A DNA stretch of 64,000 nucleotides from Nocardioides caeni (lineage in GTDB: Bacteria > Actinomycetota > Actinomycetes > Propionibacteriales > Nocardioidaceae), in NCBI RefSeq assembly GCF_004912195.1, contig NZ_STGW01000004.1, positions 692-64,691 on the forward strand. Direction: 5' to 3'. Made by a program: the position numbers and the translations under genes. Below the pieces are notes generated by a model. That model was not told the origin of the DNA. It did not search any database and saw only the letters and a program-made list of their open reading frames with translations. Positions 1-7,897 of this stretch are shown here, piece by piece; the stretch's first letter is position 1; each line of letters opens with the position of its first letter.

Positions 1-132
1 ACCCAGGGCGGCCACACCGACATCAAGGACGGCAAGAGCTTCTGCTCCCATCACCACCACCGCATCCACGACCCCGCCTACGGACACGAACTCCTCCCCA
101 ACGGGGACGTCAGGTTCCACCGGAGGCGGTGA
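1..132 (+). CDS. HNH endonuclease family protein, C-terminal fragment (5' partial)
   Basis: Frame 1 is open from the window edge to TGA at 130-132, giving 43 residues. The tail contains FCSHHHHRIHD, which fits the last His-rich helix of an HNH (His-Asn-His) nuclease as found at the C-terminus of actinobacterial DUF222/13E12-type proteins. The catalytic first half lies outside the window, so activity cannot be judged. The family is repeated many times in Nocardioides and mycobacterial genomes and is often linked to mobile or repeat sequences, but nothing else mobile is visible here. Family assignment rests only on the short tail. Confidence 0.6.
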   Translation, partial: TQGGHTDIKDGKSFCSHHHHRIHDPAYGHELLPNGDVRFHRRR

Positions 133-230
133 GGGCTGGCGAGGGGTCTCGTGACGCCCGCTCGTCCCTCACGGGCTCCTCGACCACCTGGCGGGGCCGG
201 AATCGAGTGCGCCCAGGAACGTCATCACCG

Positions 231-276
231 TGAAACGCTTGTTTCGCATCGCCTTCACACAGAAGATCTAGTTTCA
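231..276 (+). promoter_or_regulatory. Candidate operator/promoter of the purine catabolism operon
   Basis: The 175-bp gap before uraD holds an inverted repeat GAAAC-GCTT-GTTTC (232-245), a second small one CTTC-ACACA-GAAG (254-267 region) and another GTTTCA half (271-276). TAGTTT at 269-274 could be a -10 box. TGAAA/TTTCA half sites are typical of RpiR/MurR and several other regulators, and an RpiR-type gene lies in this operon. This is inference from position and symmetry only. Confidence 0.35.
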
Positions 277-307
277 GTGCGCGACGAGGCGACAGGCAGG
301 AGGTCCC

Positions 308-856
308 GTGGGGATCGAACGGTTCAACGGGCTGAGTGAGGACGACGCCGCTACCGCGCTGCGCGCCTGCGTGCGGATCGACTCCTGGGTCGCTGCCCTC
401 CTCGCCTCCCGGCCGTACGACGACGCCCACCATCTCCTCGCCACCGCTCGCGCCCACGCCGCGCGATGGACACCGGACGAGGTCGACGCGGCGCTGGCCG
501 ACCACCCCCGGATCGGCGAACGACCCACCAGCAACGGCACGACCGCCGACCACTCACGCCGCGAGCAGGCCGGTGTCGACGCCGCCGACCAGGCACTCGC
601 CGACCGGCTGGCCGACGGCAACCGCCGCTACGAGGAACGCTTCGACCGGATCTACCTGGTCCGCGCCAAGGGCCGCAGCGGCGAGGAGATGCTCGACCTG
701 CTCGAGCAGCGGCTCGGCAACGACGACGCGACCGAGCGCGAGGTCACCCGCCAGCAGCTCGCCGAGATCGCCCTGCTGCGCCTCGCCGACTTCCTCGACC
801 TGGAGATCGACCCGGAGATCGACCCGGAGCCCACCACGACCGGAGGCCTGCCATGA
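308..856 (+). CDS. uraD: 2-oxo-4-hydroxy-4-carboxy-5-ureidoimidazoline (OHCU) decarboxylase
   Basis: Cytosolic enzyme that decarboxylates OHCU to S-allantoin, the third step from urate. The 182-residue length fits stand-alone UraD. The signature HPRIGE is at residues 66-71, followed by SRREQAGV (83-90) and the FLVRAKGRS-like helix near 116-124, all conserved in the family. The start is GTG at 308, preceded by a clear AGGAGG at 298-303. It is the first gene of an eight-gene co-directional unit; its stop overlaps the uraH start (ATGA at 853-856). The C-terminus ends in a short duplicated EIDPEIDPE stretch of low complexity. Assignment is secure. Confidence 0.95.
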   Translation: MGIERFNGLSEDDAATALRACVRIDSWVAALLASRPYDDAHHLLATARAHAARWTPDEVDAALADHPRIGERPTSNGTTADHSRREQAGVDAADQALADRLADGNRRYEERFDRIYLVRAKGRSGEEMLDLLEQRLGNDDATEREVTRQQLAEIALLRLADFLDLEIDPEIDPEPTTTGGLP

Positions 857-1173
857 CCACCTGCTCCACCCACGTGCTGGACGCGGCTCTGGGACGACCG
901 GCGGCCGGCCTGCCCGTCGTACTCACCGACCCCCAGGGGACCGTCGTCGAGGAGGCCGCGACCGACCTCGACGGCCGGGTGCGCTTCACCGCCGACCTGG
1001 GGCCGGGCCCCCACCGGCTGACCTTTGCGACGGGCACCTGGTTCGACGCGCAGGAACGCGAGTGCTTCTTCCCCGACGTCACGATCCACTTCGCCGCCGG
1101 CGCGGAGGCCGACCACGACCACGTCGCCGTGCTGCTCAGCCCGTTCTCCTACACGACCTACCGCGGAAGCTAG
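853..1173 (+). CDS. uraH: 5-hydroxyisourate hydrolase (transthyretin-like)
   Basis: Hydrolyses 5-hydroxyisourate, the product of urate oxidase, to OHCU. The 106-residue protein has the family N-terminal STHVLD (residues 5-10, catalytic His) and the diagnostic C-terminal tetrapeptide YRGS (103-106). It begins at the ATG that overlaps the uraD stop, so translation is probably coupled. In this operon the order decarboxylase-hydrolase-oxidase is the reverse of pathway order. Unlike many homologues there is no fused UraD domain. No signal peptide is seen, so it is cytosolic. Confidence 0.96.
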   Translation: MTTCSTHVLDAALGRPAAGLPVVLTDPQGTVVEEAATDLDGRVRFTADLGPGPHRLTFATGTWFDAQERECFFPDVTIHFAAGAEADHDHVAVLLSPFSYTTYRGS

Positions 1174-1183
1174 GACCCCGACG

Positions 1184-2071
1184 ATGAGCGACTACCACCT
1201 CTCCGACCTCCAGCACGGCAAGGCCGAGTGCCGGCTGGTCAAGGTCGACCGCAGTGCGGCCGACGGGTCGGAGCACGTCCTCCACGACCTCAACGTCACG
1301 ACCCAGCTGCGCGGCGACTTCGCGACCGCCTACACCGCCGGCGACAACAGCCACGTCCACGCCACCGACACCCAGAAGAACACCGTCTTCGCCCTCGCCC
1401 GCCAGCACGGGGTCGGCAGTCCGGAGGAGTTCCTGCTCGTGCTCGCCGAGCACTGGCGCGCCCAGCCGTGGGTCACCGGCACCTGGTTCGCCGCCGAGCA
1501 GTTCGCGTGGGACCGGATCCCCGCCAACGGCCACTCCTTCGTCCGCTCCGGCCAGGTCACCCGGACGGCCTGGGCACAGACGTGGGGCGAGGACACCTAC
1601 GTGCTCGGCGGGCTGAAGGACCTGACCGTGCTCAAGAGCACCGGCAGCGAGTTCCACGGGTTCCCTCGCGACCGCTACACCAGCCTCGCCGAGACCGACG
1701 ACCGGATCCTCGCCACCAGCGTGTCGGCAACCTGGCGCTATGCGGCGCCGCTGCAGGACACGTCGTACGACGGCGTCTTCGACACCGTCCACGAGGCGAT
1801 GACCGGCGCCTTCGCCGACACCCACAGCCTGGCGCTGCAGCAGACCATCCACGCCATGGGTGCGGCCGCGCTCGACGCCTGCGCCGACCTGGCCGAGATC
1901 CGGATCAGCTGCCCCAACAGGCACCACTTCCTCGTCGACCTCGAACCCTTCGGCCTCGACAACCCCGGCGAGGTCTTCCTCGCCGCCGACCGCCCCTACG
2001 GCCTGATCTCCGCAACGCTCTCCCGGACCGGCGTCGACGAGCCGCGGGCCTGGACCGGGATGCCCGGATGA
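1184..2071 (+). CDS. pucL: Factor-independent urate oxidase (uricase)
   Basis: Oxidises urate to 5-hydroxyisourate with O2, releasing H2O2, without cofactor. The 295-residue protein carries the uricase signature TDTQKNTVFALA (61-72) with the catalytic Thr/Lys region, and SCPNRHHFLVDL near residue 240 that forms the substrate site and ends a T-fold domain. Two T-fold halves are expected from the length. Start ATG at 1184 lies 10 bp after uraH. The UraD module that Bacillus PucL carries is here a separate gene. The symbol is used by analogy; uaZ or uox would be equally valid. Confidence 0.96.
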   Translation: MSDYHLSDLQHGKAECRLVKVDRSAADGSEHVLHDLNVTTQLRGDFATAYTAGDNSHVHATDTQKNTVFALARQHGVGSPEEFLLVLAEHWRAQPWVTGTWFAAEQFAWDRIPANGHSFVRSGQVTRTAWAQTWGEDTYVLGGLKDLTVLKSTGSEFHGFPRDRYTSLAETDDRILATSVSATWRYAAPLQDTSYDGVFDTVHEAMTGAFADTHSLALQQTIHAMGAAALDACADLAEIRISCPNRHHFLVDLEPFGLDNPGEVFLAADRPYGLISATLSRTGVDEPRAWTGMPG

Positions 2072-3378
2072 CGCAGACCATCGCCGCCCGCCGCACCCTG
2101 GTCGACGGCACCTTCACCGACGCCACCCTCACCGTCGCGGACGGGCGGATCGCCGCCATCGGCCCGTACGACGAGAGCGCCGGCCTGACGCTGCCCGACT
2201 CGTCGTACCTCCTGCCCGGCATGGTCGACACCCACGTCCACGTCAACGAGCCGGGGCGCACCGACTGGGAGGGCTTCGCCTCCGCCACCCGGGCCGCCGC
2301 GCTCGGCGGCGTCACGACGATCGTCGACATGCCGCTCAATTCGATCCCACCGACCACGACCCCCGAGGCGCTGGCCCTCAAGCAGGCGGCGGCGCGCGAC
2401 CAGGCGGTCGTCGACGTCGGCTTCTGGGGCGGCGCCGTCCCCGACAGCCTCGGCTCGCTGGAGCGGCTGTGGGAGGCCGGCGTGTTCGGCTTCAAGTGCT
2501 TCCTCGCCCCGAGCGGCGTCGACGAGTTCCCGGCCCTGGACCCGGCGCAGCTGCGGACGGCGTTGCAGGAGATCGCCTCCTTCGACGGCCTGCTCATCGT
2601 CCATGCCGAGGACGCGGCCGTGCTCGACGCGGCGCCGCACCCGCCGAGCCGGGCGTACGCCGACTTCCTGCTCAGCCGACCCGACGAGGCCGAGACGACG
2701 GCGATCCGGCGGCTGCTCGACGGGGCGCGGGAGACCGGCTGCCGCGTCCACGTGCTCCACCTGTCGAGCGCGCGGGCCCTGGACCTGCTGGCCGACGCTC
2801 GCGCCGAGGGGCTGCCGGTGACGGTCGAGACCTGCCCGCACTATCTCTGTCTCGCCGCCGACGCCATCCCCGACGGGGACGCGGCGTTCAAGTGCTGCCC
2901 ACCCATCCGCGACGACGCCAACCGCGACGCCCTGTGGGCCGCGCTCGTCGACGGCGTGATCGACCTGGTGGTCAGTGACCACTCCCCCGCGACGACGGCC
3001 ATGAAGTGCGCGGGCGACGGCGACCTCCAGCAGGCGTGGGGCGGGATCTCCGGGCTGCAGGTCGGTTTCACGGCGGTCGCCGACGAGGCCCGTCGGCGCG
3101 GCGTCGGGCTCGACCTCGTCGCGCGCTGGATGGCCCGAGCGAGCGCCGACCTCGTCGGGCTGACGACCAAGGGGCGCATCGCCGTCGGCTGCGACGCCGA
3201 CCTGACCGTCCTCGACACGGCGACGCCCGTGACCGTCGACGTCGCCCGACTCGCCCACCGCAACCCGATCTCGGCCTACGACGGCCGCACCTTCGCCGGA
3301 TCCGTGACCCACACCTTCGTGCGCGGCGTCGCCGCCGACCGCGAGCCCACCGGACGACTGCTGGAGAGGACCCGCTGA
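2068..3378 (+). CDS. allB: Allantoinase
   Basis: Amidohydrolase that opens the allantoin ring to allantoate. In the 436-residue protein the metal ligands are visible: HVH (56-58) in MVDTHVHVNEPGR, the probable carboxylated Lys143 in FKCFLAPSG, His179 (HAED), His231 (HLSS) and Asp304 (SDHSPA). This is the complete set for a binuclear cyclic amidohydrolase, and the DHSPA motif separates it from dihydropyrimidinases. Start ATG at 2068 overlaps the uricase stop. Neighbours on both sides belong to the same pathway, which supports allantoin as the substrate rather than hydantoin. Confidence 0.95.
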   Translation: MTQTIAARRTLVDGTFTDATLTVADGRIAAIGPYDESAGLTLPDSSYLLPGMVDTHVHVNEPGRTDWEGFASATRAAALGGVTTIVDMPLNSIPPTTTPEALALKQAAARDQAVVDVGFWGGAVPDSLGSLERLWEAGVFGFKCFLAPSGVDEFPALDPAQLRTALQEIASFDGLLIVHAEDAAVLDAAPHPPSRAYADFLLSRPDEAETTAIRRLLDGARETGCRVHVLHLSSARALDLLADARAEGLPVTVETCPHYLCLAADAIPDGDAAFKCCPPIRDDANRDALWAALVDGVIDLVVSDHSPATTAMKCAGDGDLQQAWGGISGLQVGFTAVADEARRRGVGLDLVARWMARASADLVGLTTKGRIAVGCDADLTVLDTATPVTVDVARLAHRNPISAYDGRTFAGSVTHTFVRGVAADREPTGRLLERTR

Positions 3379-3380
3379 CG

Positions 3381-4631
3381 ATGCCGCTGGACGAGATCGC
3401 GCCTCCCCCGAGGCTGCTCATGGGCCCCGGGCCGATCAGCGTCGACCCGCGGGTGCTGCGCGCCATGGCGGCGCCGCTGGTCGGCCAGTTCGACCCCTTC
3501 ATGACGACGACGATGAACGAGGTGATGGCGCTCTATCGCCACGTCTTCGCCACCGACAACGAGCAGACGTTCCTCGTCGACGGCACCGCCCGCGCCGGCA
3601 TCGAGGCGGCCCTGGTGTCCCTCATCGAGCCCGGCGACCGCGTGCTGGTGCCGGTCTTCGGCCGCTTCGGCCACCTGCTCGCCGAGATCGCCGGCCGGTG
3701 CGGCGCCGAGGTGCACACGATCGAGGTGCCGTGGGGCGAGGTGGTCGCGCCGGAGCAGGTCGAGGAGGCCGTCCTGCGGCTGCGCCCGAAGGTCGTCGCC
3801 TGCGTCCAGGGCGACACCTCCACCACCATGTGCCAGCCGCTCGACGACATCGGGCGGATCTGCGCCGAGCACGGGGCGCTGCTCTACGTCGACGCCACCG
3901 CCTCCATCGGCGGCAACGAGTTCCGCACCGACGACTGGCAGATCGACATCGCCACGGCCGGGCTGCAGAAGTGCCTGGGCGGTCCGTCCGGATCGGCGCC
4001 GATCACGCTCTCGCCCCGGGCGGTCGACGTGATCAACGGCCGCCGCCACGTCGAGGCCGGGCTCCGTGAGATTCCGGGGGGCGAGGACTCCGACACCGCG
4101 TCCGGCCGTGTCATCGCCAGCAACTACTTCGACCTCGCCATGGTCATGGACTACTGGGGCCCGCGCCGGCTCAACCACCACACCGAGGCCACCTCGATGT
4201 TGTACGCCGCCCGCGAGTGTGCGCGCTTGCTGGTGGCCGAGGGCATCGACGACGCCGTGGCCCGCCACGCGCGGCACGGGGCCGCGATGCTCACCGGCGT
4301 GCAGGGGCTGGGCCTCGGGGTCTTCGGCGACCTCGCGCACAAGATGCACAACGTCGTGGCCGTGGGGATCCCGGCTCAACTGGGCGCCGTCGGCGGCGAC
4401 GCCGTCCGTGGCCGGATGCTGGAGGACTTCGGGATCGAGATCGGCACCTCCTTCGGTCCGCTGCACGGCAAGGTCTGGCGGATCGGGACGATGGGCTTCA
4501 ATGCCCGCAGGGACGCGGTCCTCACCACGCTCGCGGCCCTCGAGCAGGTGCTGCGCGCGGCCGGGGTCGCGGTCCCGCCCGGCGGTGGCGTCACCGCCGC
4601 GCTGCAGAGCTATGCAGGAGCCGGCGCGTGA
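3381..4631 (+). CDS. pucG: (S)-ureidoglycine--glyoxylate aminotransferase, class V PLP enzyme
   Basis: PLP-dependent aminotransferase expected to move the amino group of ureidoglycine to glyoxylate, giving glycine and oxalurate. The 416-residue sequence shows the class V features: GPGP at 15-18, VDGTARAG at 66-73, Asp171 in LLYVDATAS that binds the pyridine nitrogen, and Lys197 in AGLQKCLGGPSG that forms the Schiff base. Alternatives are serine-glyoxylate or alanine-glyoxylate aminotransferase, which share the fold; the position between allantoinase and allantoate amidohydrolase favours PucG. Start ATG at 3381, 2 bp after the allB stop. Confidence 0.88.
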   Translation: MPLDEIAPPPRLLMGPGPISVDPRVLRAMAAPLVGQFDPFMTTTMNEVMALYRHVFATDNEQTFLVDGTARAGIEAALVSLIEPGDRVLVPVFGRFGHLLAEIAGRCGAEVHTIEVPWGEVVAPEQVEEAVLRLRPKVVACVQGDTSTTMCQPLDDIGRICAEHGALLYVDATASIGGNEFRTDDWQIDIATAGLQKCLGGPSGSAPITLSPRAVDVINGRRHVEAGLREIPGGEDSDTASGRVIASNYFDLAMVMDYWGPRRLNHHTEATSMLYAARECARLLVAEGIDDAVARHARHGAAMLTGVQGLGLGVFGDLAHKMHNVVAVGIPAQLGAVGGDAVRGRMLEDFGIEIGTSFGPLHGKVWRIGTMGFNARRDAVLTTLAALEQVLRAAGVAVPPGGGVTAALQSYAGAGA

Positions 4632-5851
4632 CGACCGCCGAGCAGGTCCTCGGCCGCTGCAGCGAGCTCGACACCATCTCCGCCTCGGACACCTGGCTGG
4701 AGCGCACCCACCTCACCGCAGAGCACCGCGCCGCCAACGACGTCGTCGGGAGCTGGATGGAGGCCGCTGGCCTGTCGGTGCGCCAGGACGCCGCCGGCAA
4801 CCTGCTCGGCCGGCGCGAGGGCACCGAGCCGGGGATGCCCGCACTGCTGCTGGGCTCCCACCTCGACACCGTCCCCGACGCGGGCAGCTTCGACGGGATG
4901 CTCGGTGTCGTCATGGCGATCGCCGTGGCCGAGCGGCTGCGGCACGCCGTGCTGCCCTTCGCCCTCGAGGTGATCGGCTTCAGCGACGAGGAGGGTGCCC
5001 GCTTCGGCAAGGCGCTGCTCGGCAGCCAGGCCGTCGCCGGCACCTGGGACGAGGACTGGTGGGACCTGGCCGACCGCGACGGCACCACGCTGCACCAGGC
5101 GTTCCTCGACTTCGGCCTCGACCCGCGTGCGATCGGCGATGCCGCGCGACGACCCGAGGAGCTCGTCGGCTACCTCGAGGCCCACATCGAGCAGGGCCCC
5201 TTCCTCGAGGCCGCCGACGCCTCGCTCGGCTTCGTCACGACCATCGCGGCCGCCCGCCGGTTCCGGCTGTCGGTGACCGGCGAGGCCCGGCACGCCGGCG
5301 GCACGCCGTACTCCCGCAGGCGCGACGCGCTCGTCGGCGCCAGCGAGATCGTGGTGGCGGTCGAGCGGATCGCCAAGGGAGCCGGGACGCTGGCGACCGT
5401 CGGCCGGATCCAGGCCCAGCCCGGCGCCGTCAACGTGATCCCGGGGCGCGCGGACCTCAGCCTCGACCTGCGCGCCGCCACCGACGACGAGCGCGACCGC
5501 ACGTGGGAGACGATCGAGCTCGAGGCCGAGCGGATCTGCGCCGACCGCGGCCTGCGCCTCGACGTCGCGCTGACCCACGTGGCACCCGCCGCGCCGTGCG
5601 CTCCCTGGCTCCAGGACGCCGTGATCGAGGGGATCCGGAGCACGGGCGACACCGATCCGATGGGGCTGTGGAGTCCGGCCGGTCACGACGCGATGGCGAT
5701 CGCGGCGATCACCGACATCGGCATGCTGTTCGTGCGCTGCCACGACGGGATCAGCCACCACCCCGACGAGGGGGTCCGGGAGGTCGACGTCGCCCGCGGC
5801 CTCGACGCCTTCGAGCAGGCGGTCCTCGCGATCGCCCGGGACCTCCCATGA
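4628..5851 (+). CDS. allC: Allantoate amidohydrolase (M20 family)
   Basis: Zn/Mn amidohydrolase that removes ammonia and CO2 from allantoate to give S-ureidoglycine, the substrate of the preceding gene product. The 407-residue protein has the M20 metal site: His78 and Asp80 in GSHLDTVPDAG, Asp89 in FDGMLG, Glu121-Glu122 in FSDEEGARFG, and the C-terminal SPAGHDAM typical of AllC and N-carbamoyl amino acid amidohydrolases. GTG start at 4628 overlaps the pucG stop (GTGA). Substrate is taken from the operon context, because beta-ureidopropionase and carbamoylases are close relatives. Confidence 0.92.
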   Translation: MTTAEQVLGRCSELDTISASDTWLERTHLTAEHRAANDVVGSWMEAAGLSVRQDAAGNLLGRREGTEPGMPALLLGSHLDTVPDAGSFDGMLGVVMAIAVAERLRHAVLPFALEVIGFSDEEGARFGKALLGSQAVAGTWDEDWWDLADRDGTTLHQAFLDFGLDPRAIGDAARRPEELVGYLEAHIEQGPFLEAADASLGFVTTIAAARRFRLSVTGEARHAGGTPYSRRRDALVGASEIVVAVERIAKGAGTLATVGRIQAQPGAVNVIPGRADLSLDLRAATDDERDRTWETIELEAERICADRGLRLDVALTHVAPAAPCAPWLQDAVIEGIRSTGDTDPMGLWSPAGHDAMAIAAITDIGMLFVRCHDGISHHPDEGVREVDVARGLDAFEQAVLAIARDLP

Positions 5852-6675
5852 CCACCCAATCGACCCGGCAGCCGATCGACGAGCGGATCGCCGAGCGCCA
5901 TGACCTGCTCAGTCCCCAGGAGCGGCGAGCGGCCGCGACCCTGCTGGAGCACCTCGACGACCTCGCGACCTACCGGGCGGCCGAGCTGGCCGACCTCGCC
6001 GGCGTCTCCCGCGCGACGATGAGCCGACTCTTCCGCAGCCTCGGCTTCGAGGGCTTCGACGACGTCCGCGACCACCTGCGGGTGCTACGGACCTCCGGTG
6101 AGCCGCGACGGGTCGACGGCGCCCCCAACACCGCGGCCGTGGCCGCCGGCGAGCACGCCGCCATCGTCCGCGCGATCGAGCACCCGCGGCTCCCGGAGGC
6201 AGCAGGCCTGATCGCGCTCGCCGACCGGGTGCTCGTCGCCGGGTGGCGCAACAGCTATCCGGTCGCGCTGCACCTGCGCGAGCAGCTGGCCCAGGCCCGC
6301 GACGACGTCCGCATCGCGCCGGTGCCCGGGCAGACCACCGGCGAGGAACTCGTCGGGCTGGGCGCCGACGACGTGGTGGTCGTCGTGGGCTTCCGACGAC
6401 GACCGTCGCACTTCGGCCGCTTCCTGGGAGCCGCCCGGGCCACGGGCGCGACGGTCGTGCCCGTCGCCGACCCCTCCGCGCTCGGCCACGCATCGTCGGC
6501 GAGCGTCTGGCTGGAGTGCCCGTTGCAGCACGAGCTCGCCTTCGACAGCTATGCCGCGCCCATGGCGCTGGTCAGCGTCCTCGCCGACGCCGTCCTCGCC
6601 GCCTGCCGCCGGACCGGACCCGCCCGGGTCCGCGCCATCACCGAGACCTACGAGACGCTGGGAGAAGTCGAGTGA
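5848..6675 (+). CDS. MurR/RpiR family transcriptional regulator of the purine operon
   Basis: 275-residue DNA-binding regulator. Residues 1-77 form the HTH_6 domain (ADLAGVSRATMSRLFRSLGF is the helix-turn-helix); residues about 105-250 form a SIS sugar-phosphate-isomerase fold, here with AGWRNSYPVALHL in place of the usual GxGxS loop. RpiR proteins normally sense phosphosugars; the location between allC and the deaminase implies that this one senses a purine breakdown intermediate and controls this operon. The start ATG overlaps the allC stop. Candidate binding sites lie upstream of uraD (231-276). Activator or repressor role cannot be told from sequence. Confidence 0.85.
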   Translation: MTTQSTRQPIDERIAERHDLLSPQERRAAATLLEHLDDLATYRAAELADLAGVSRATMSRLFRSLGFEGFDDVRDHLRVLRTSGEPRRVDGAPNTAAVAAGEHAAIVRAIEHPRLPEAAGLIALADRVLVAGWRNSYPVALHLREQLAQARDDVRIAPVPGQTTGEELVGLGADDVVVVVGFRRRPSHFGRFLGAARATGATVVPVADPSALGHASSASVWLECPLQHELAFDSYAAPMALVSVLADAVLAACRRTGPARVRAITETYETLGEVE

Positions 6676-7154
6676 CGTCACCGGAGAGCCCCGACCACAC
6701 CTGGCTGGCCCGCGCCGTCGACCTGGCCACGGCCAACGTCGCGGAGGGAGGTGGGCCCTTCGGTGCGCTGATCGTCCGCGACGGCACGGTCGTGGCGACC
6801 GGGCAGAACAGGGTGACCCGCGACCTCGACCCCACCGCCCACGCCGAGGTCGTCGCGATCCGCAGCGCCTGCCGGGTGCTGTCCGACTTCAGCCTCGCCG
6901 GCTGCATCCTCTACACCTCGTGCGAGCCGTGTCCGCTGTGCCTGTCGGCTGCGCTGTGGGCCCGCGTCGACCGGGTCGTCTTCGCCGCCGACAGGGACGA
7001 CGCGGCGCGCGGCGGCTTCGACGACCGCGCGTTCTATGACCTCTTCGCCACGCCCCGGTCGGAGTGGTCGATGACCGTCGACAACGTCCGGCCCGCCGAC
7101 GCGGCCGCGCCCTTCGACGCATGGCTGGACCACGAGTCGCGCACGGCCTACTGA
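6672..7154 (+). CDS. guaD: Guanine deaminase-like nucleoside/base deaminase
   Basis: Zinc-dependent deaminase of the cytidine deaminase superfamily, 160 residues. The zinc site is complete: His57-Ala-Glu59 in TAHAEVVAIRSA and Cys87/Cys90 in SCEPCPLC. Size and motifs match the short Bacillus GuaD type, which converts guanine to xanthine; with a purine catabolic operon upstream this is the likely substrate. Cytosine or tRNA-adenosine deaminases share the core, and TadA is less likely because of the context. GTG start at 6672 overlaps the regulator stop. It is the last gene of the operon. Confidence 0.8.
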   Translation: MTSPESPDHTWLARAVDLATANVAEGGGPFGALIVRDGTVVATGQNRVTRDLDPTAHAEVVAIRSACRVLSDFSLAGCILYTSCEPCPLCLSAALWARVDRVVFAADRDDAARGGFDDRAFYDLFATPRSEWSMTVDNVRPADAAAPFDAWLDHESRTAY

Positions 7155-7159
7155 CCGAC

Positions 7160-7213
7160 GAGGTGCGAGGGTTTCTCACCCGAGGTGTGGGGGTTCTCAC
7201 CCGAGGCGCGTCC
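7160..7213. repeat. 22-nt tandem repeat, locus 1
   Basis: Directly after the deaminase stop lies GAGGTGCGAGGGTTTCTCAC+CC (7160-7181), then a 21-nt variant (7182-7202) and a partial third unit beginning GAGGCGCG. An identical 22-mer with two variant copies occurs at 15870-15935. Each unit can form a small hairpin (GGTGCGAG-loop-CTCACC). Function unknown; located between convergent genes. Confidence 0.75.
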
Positions 7214-7885
7214 TCAGTCGGCCTGGAACCGCGCGTCGACCTCCGCCGAGACCTCGATGTCCTCCGGCGAGAGCTCCAGCTCCCCGCCACCCTGCTTGCC
7301 GGCGGCGGCCATCCGCGCGAAGGGCGCGGCGGAGTCGCCCATCGGCGAGAGGCCCTGGCCGAGCATCCCGGAGTCCGCGATCGCGACCGGGCGCACGACG
7401 CCGAGGCCGAGCGCGTCGGCGTACTCCTGCGCCCGCTGGGCGGCATTGCGGACGGCGCGGGTCCGCACCGCGCGCTCCAGCTGGAGCCGGTTCTGCTCCG
7501 TCAGCGCCCACACCACGCCGTCCAGGGAGAAGCCCTGCGTCGAGGCCACCTGCTGACCGACCCAGCGCGACAGGGCGGCGAAGTCGCGGAACTTCGCCTC
7601 GACACCCACGCTCGCGTGGTGCACCAGCGGCAGCTGCTTGCCGTCCTGGTTCCACGGTCGCTGCGCCCAGGTCCGCACGTTGCCCGTCGCCCACCAGGTC
7701 ACCGGCCCCCGCTCGGGATCGTGCAGGGCGCCGATCGAGGAGCGCACGGACTCGACGTCGCGCACGACGCGGTCATAGACCGGCTGCAGCGCCGGGCCCT
7801 CCAGGGCCAGGGTGACCCGCACCGTGGCTCGCTCGGGGGCGTGGAAGACGCGGTGCGAGCCGCGGACGACGAACTCGGTGGCCAT
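7214..7885 (-). CDS. SIMPL domain-containing protein (DUF541)
   Basis: 223-residue protein of the SIMPL/DUF541 family, whose biochemical role is not established (related proteins include periplasmic BP26 and a protein that interacts with mouse pelle-like kinase). The ATEFVVRGSHRVFHAPERATVRVTLALEG start and the repeated alternating beta/alpha pattern ending EDIEVSAEVDARF match the family. Unlike many bacterial members it has no signal peptide or lipobox, so it is predicted cytosolic. ATG start at 7885 follows TAGGGT by six bases, suggesting a leaderless mRNA. It is convergent with the purine operon. Confidence 0.8.
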   Translation of the reverse strand: MATEFVVRGSHRVFHAPERATVRVTLALEGPALQPVYDRVVRDVESVRSSIGALHDPERGPVTWWATGNVRTWAQRPWNQDGKQLPLVHHASVGVEAKFRDFAALSRWVGQQVASTQGFSLDGVVWALTEQNRLQLERAVRTRAVRNAAQRAQEYADALGLGVVRPVAIADSGMLGQGLSPMGDSAAPFARMAAAGKQGGGELELSPEDIEVSAEVDARFQAD

Positions 7886-7891
7886 GGCCCG

Positions 7892-7897
7892 ACCCTA
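7892..7897 (-). promoter_or_regulatory. -10 box of leaderless promoter for the SIMPL gene
   Basis: TAGGGT on the minus strand, followed by six bases and the ATG at 7885. No Shine-Dalgarno fits between, so transcription probably starts at or next to the start codon. Confidence 0.6.
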
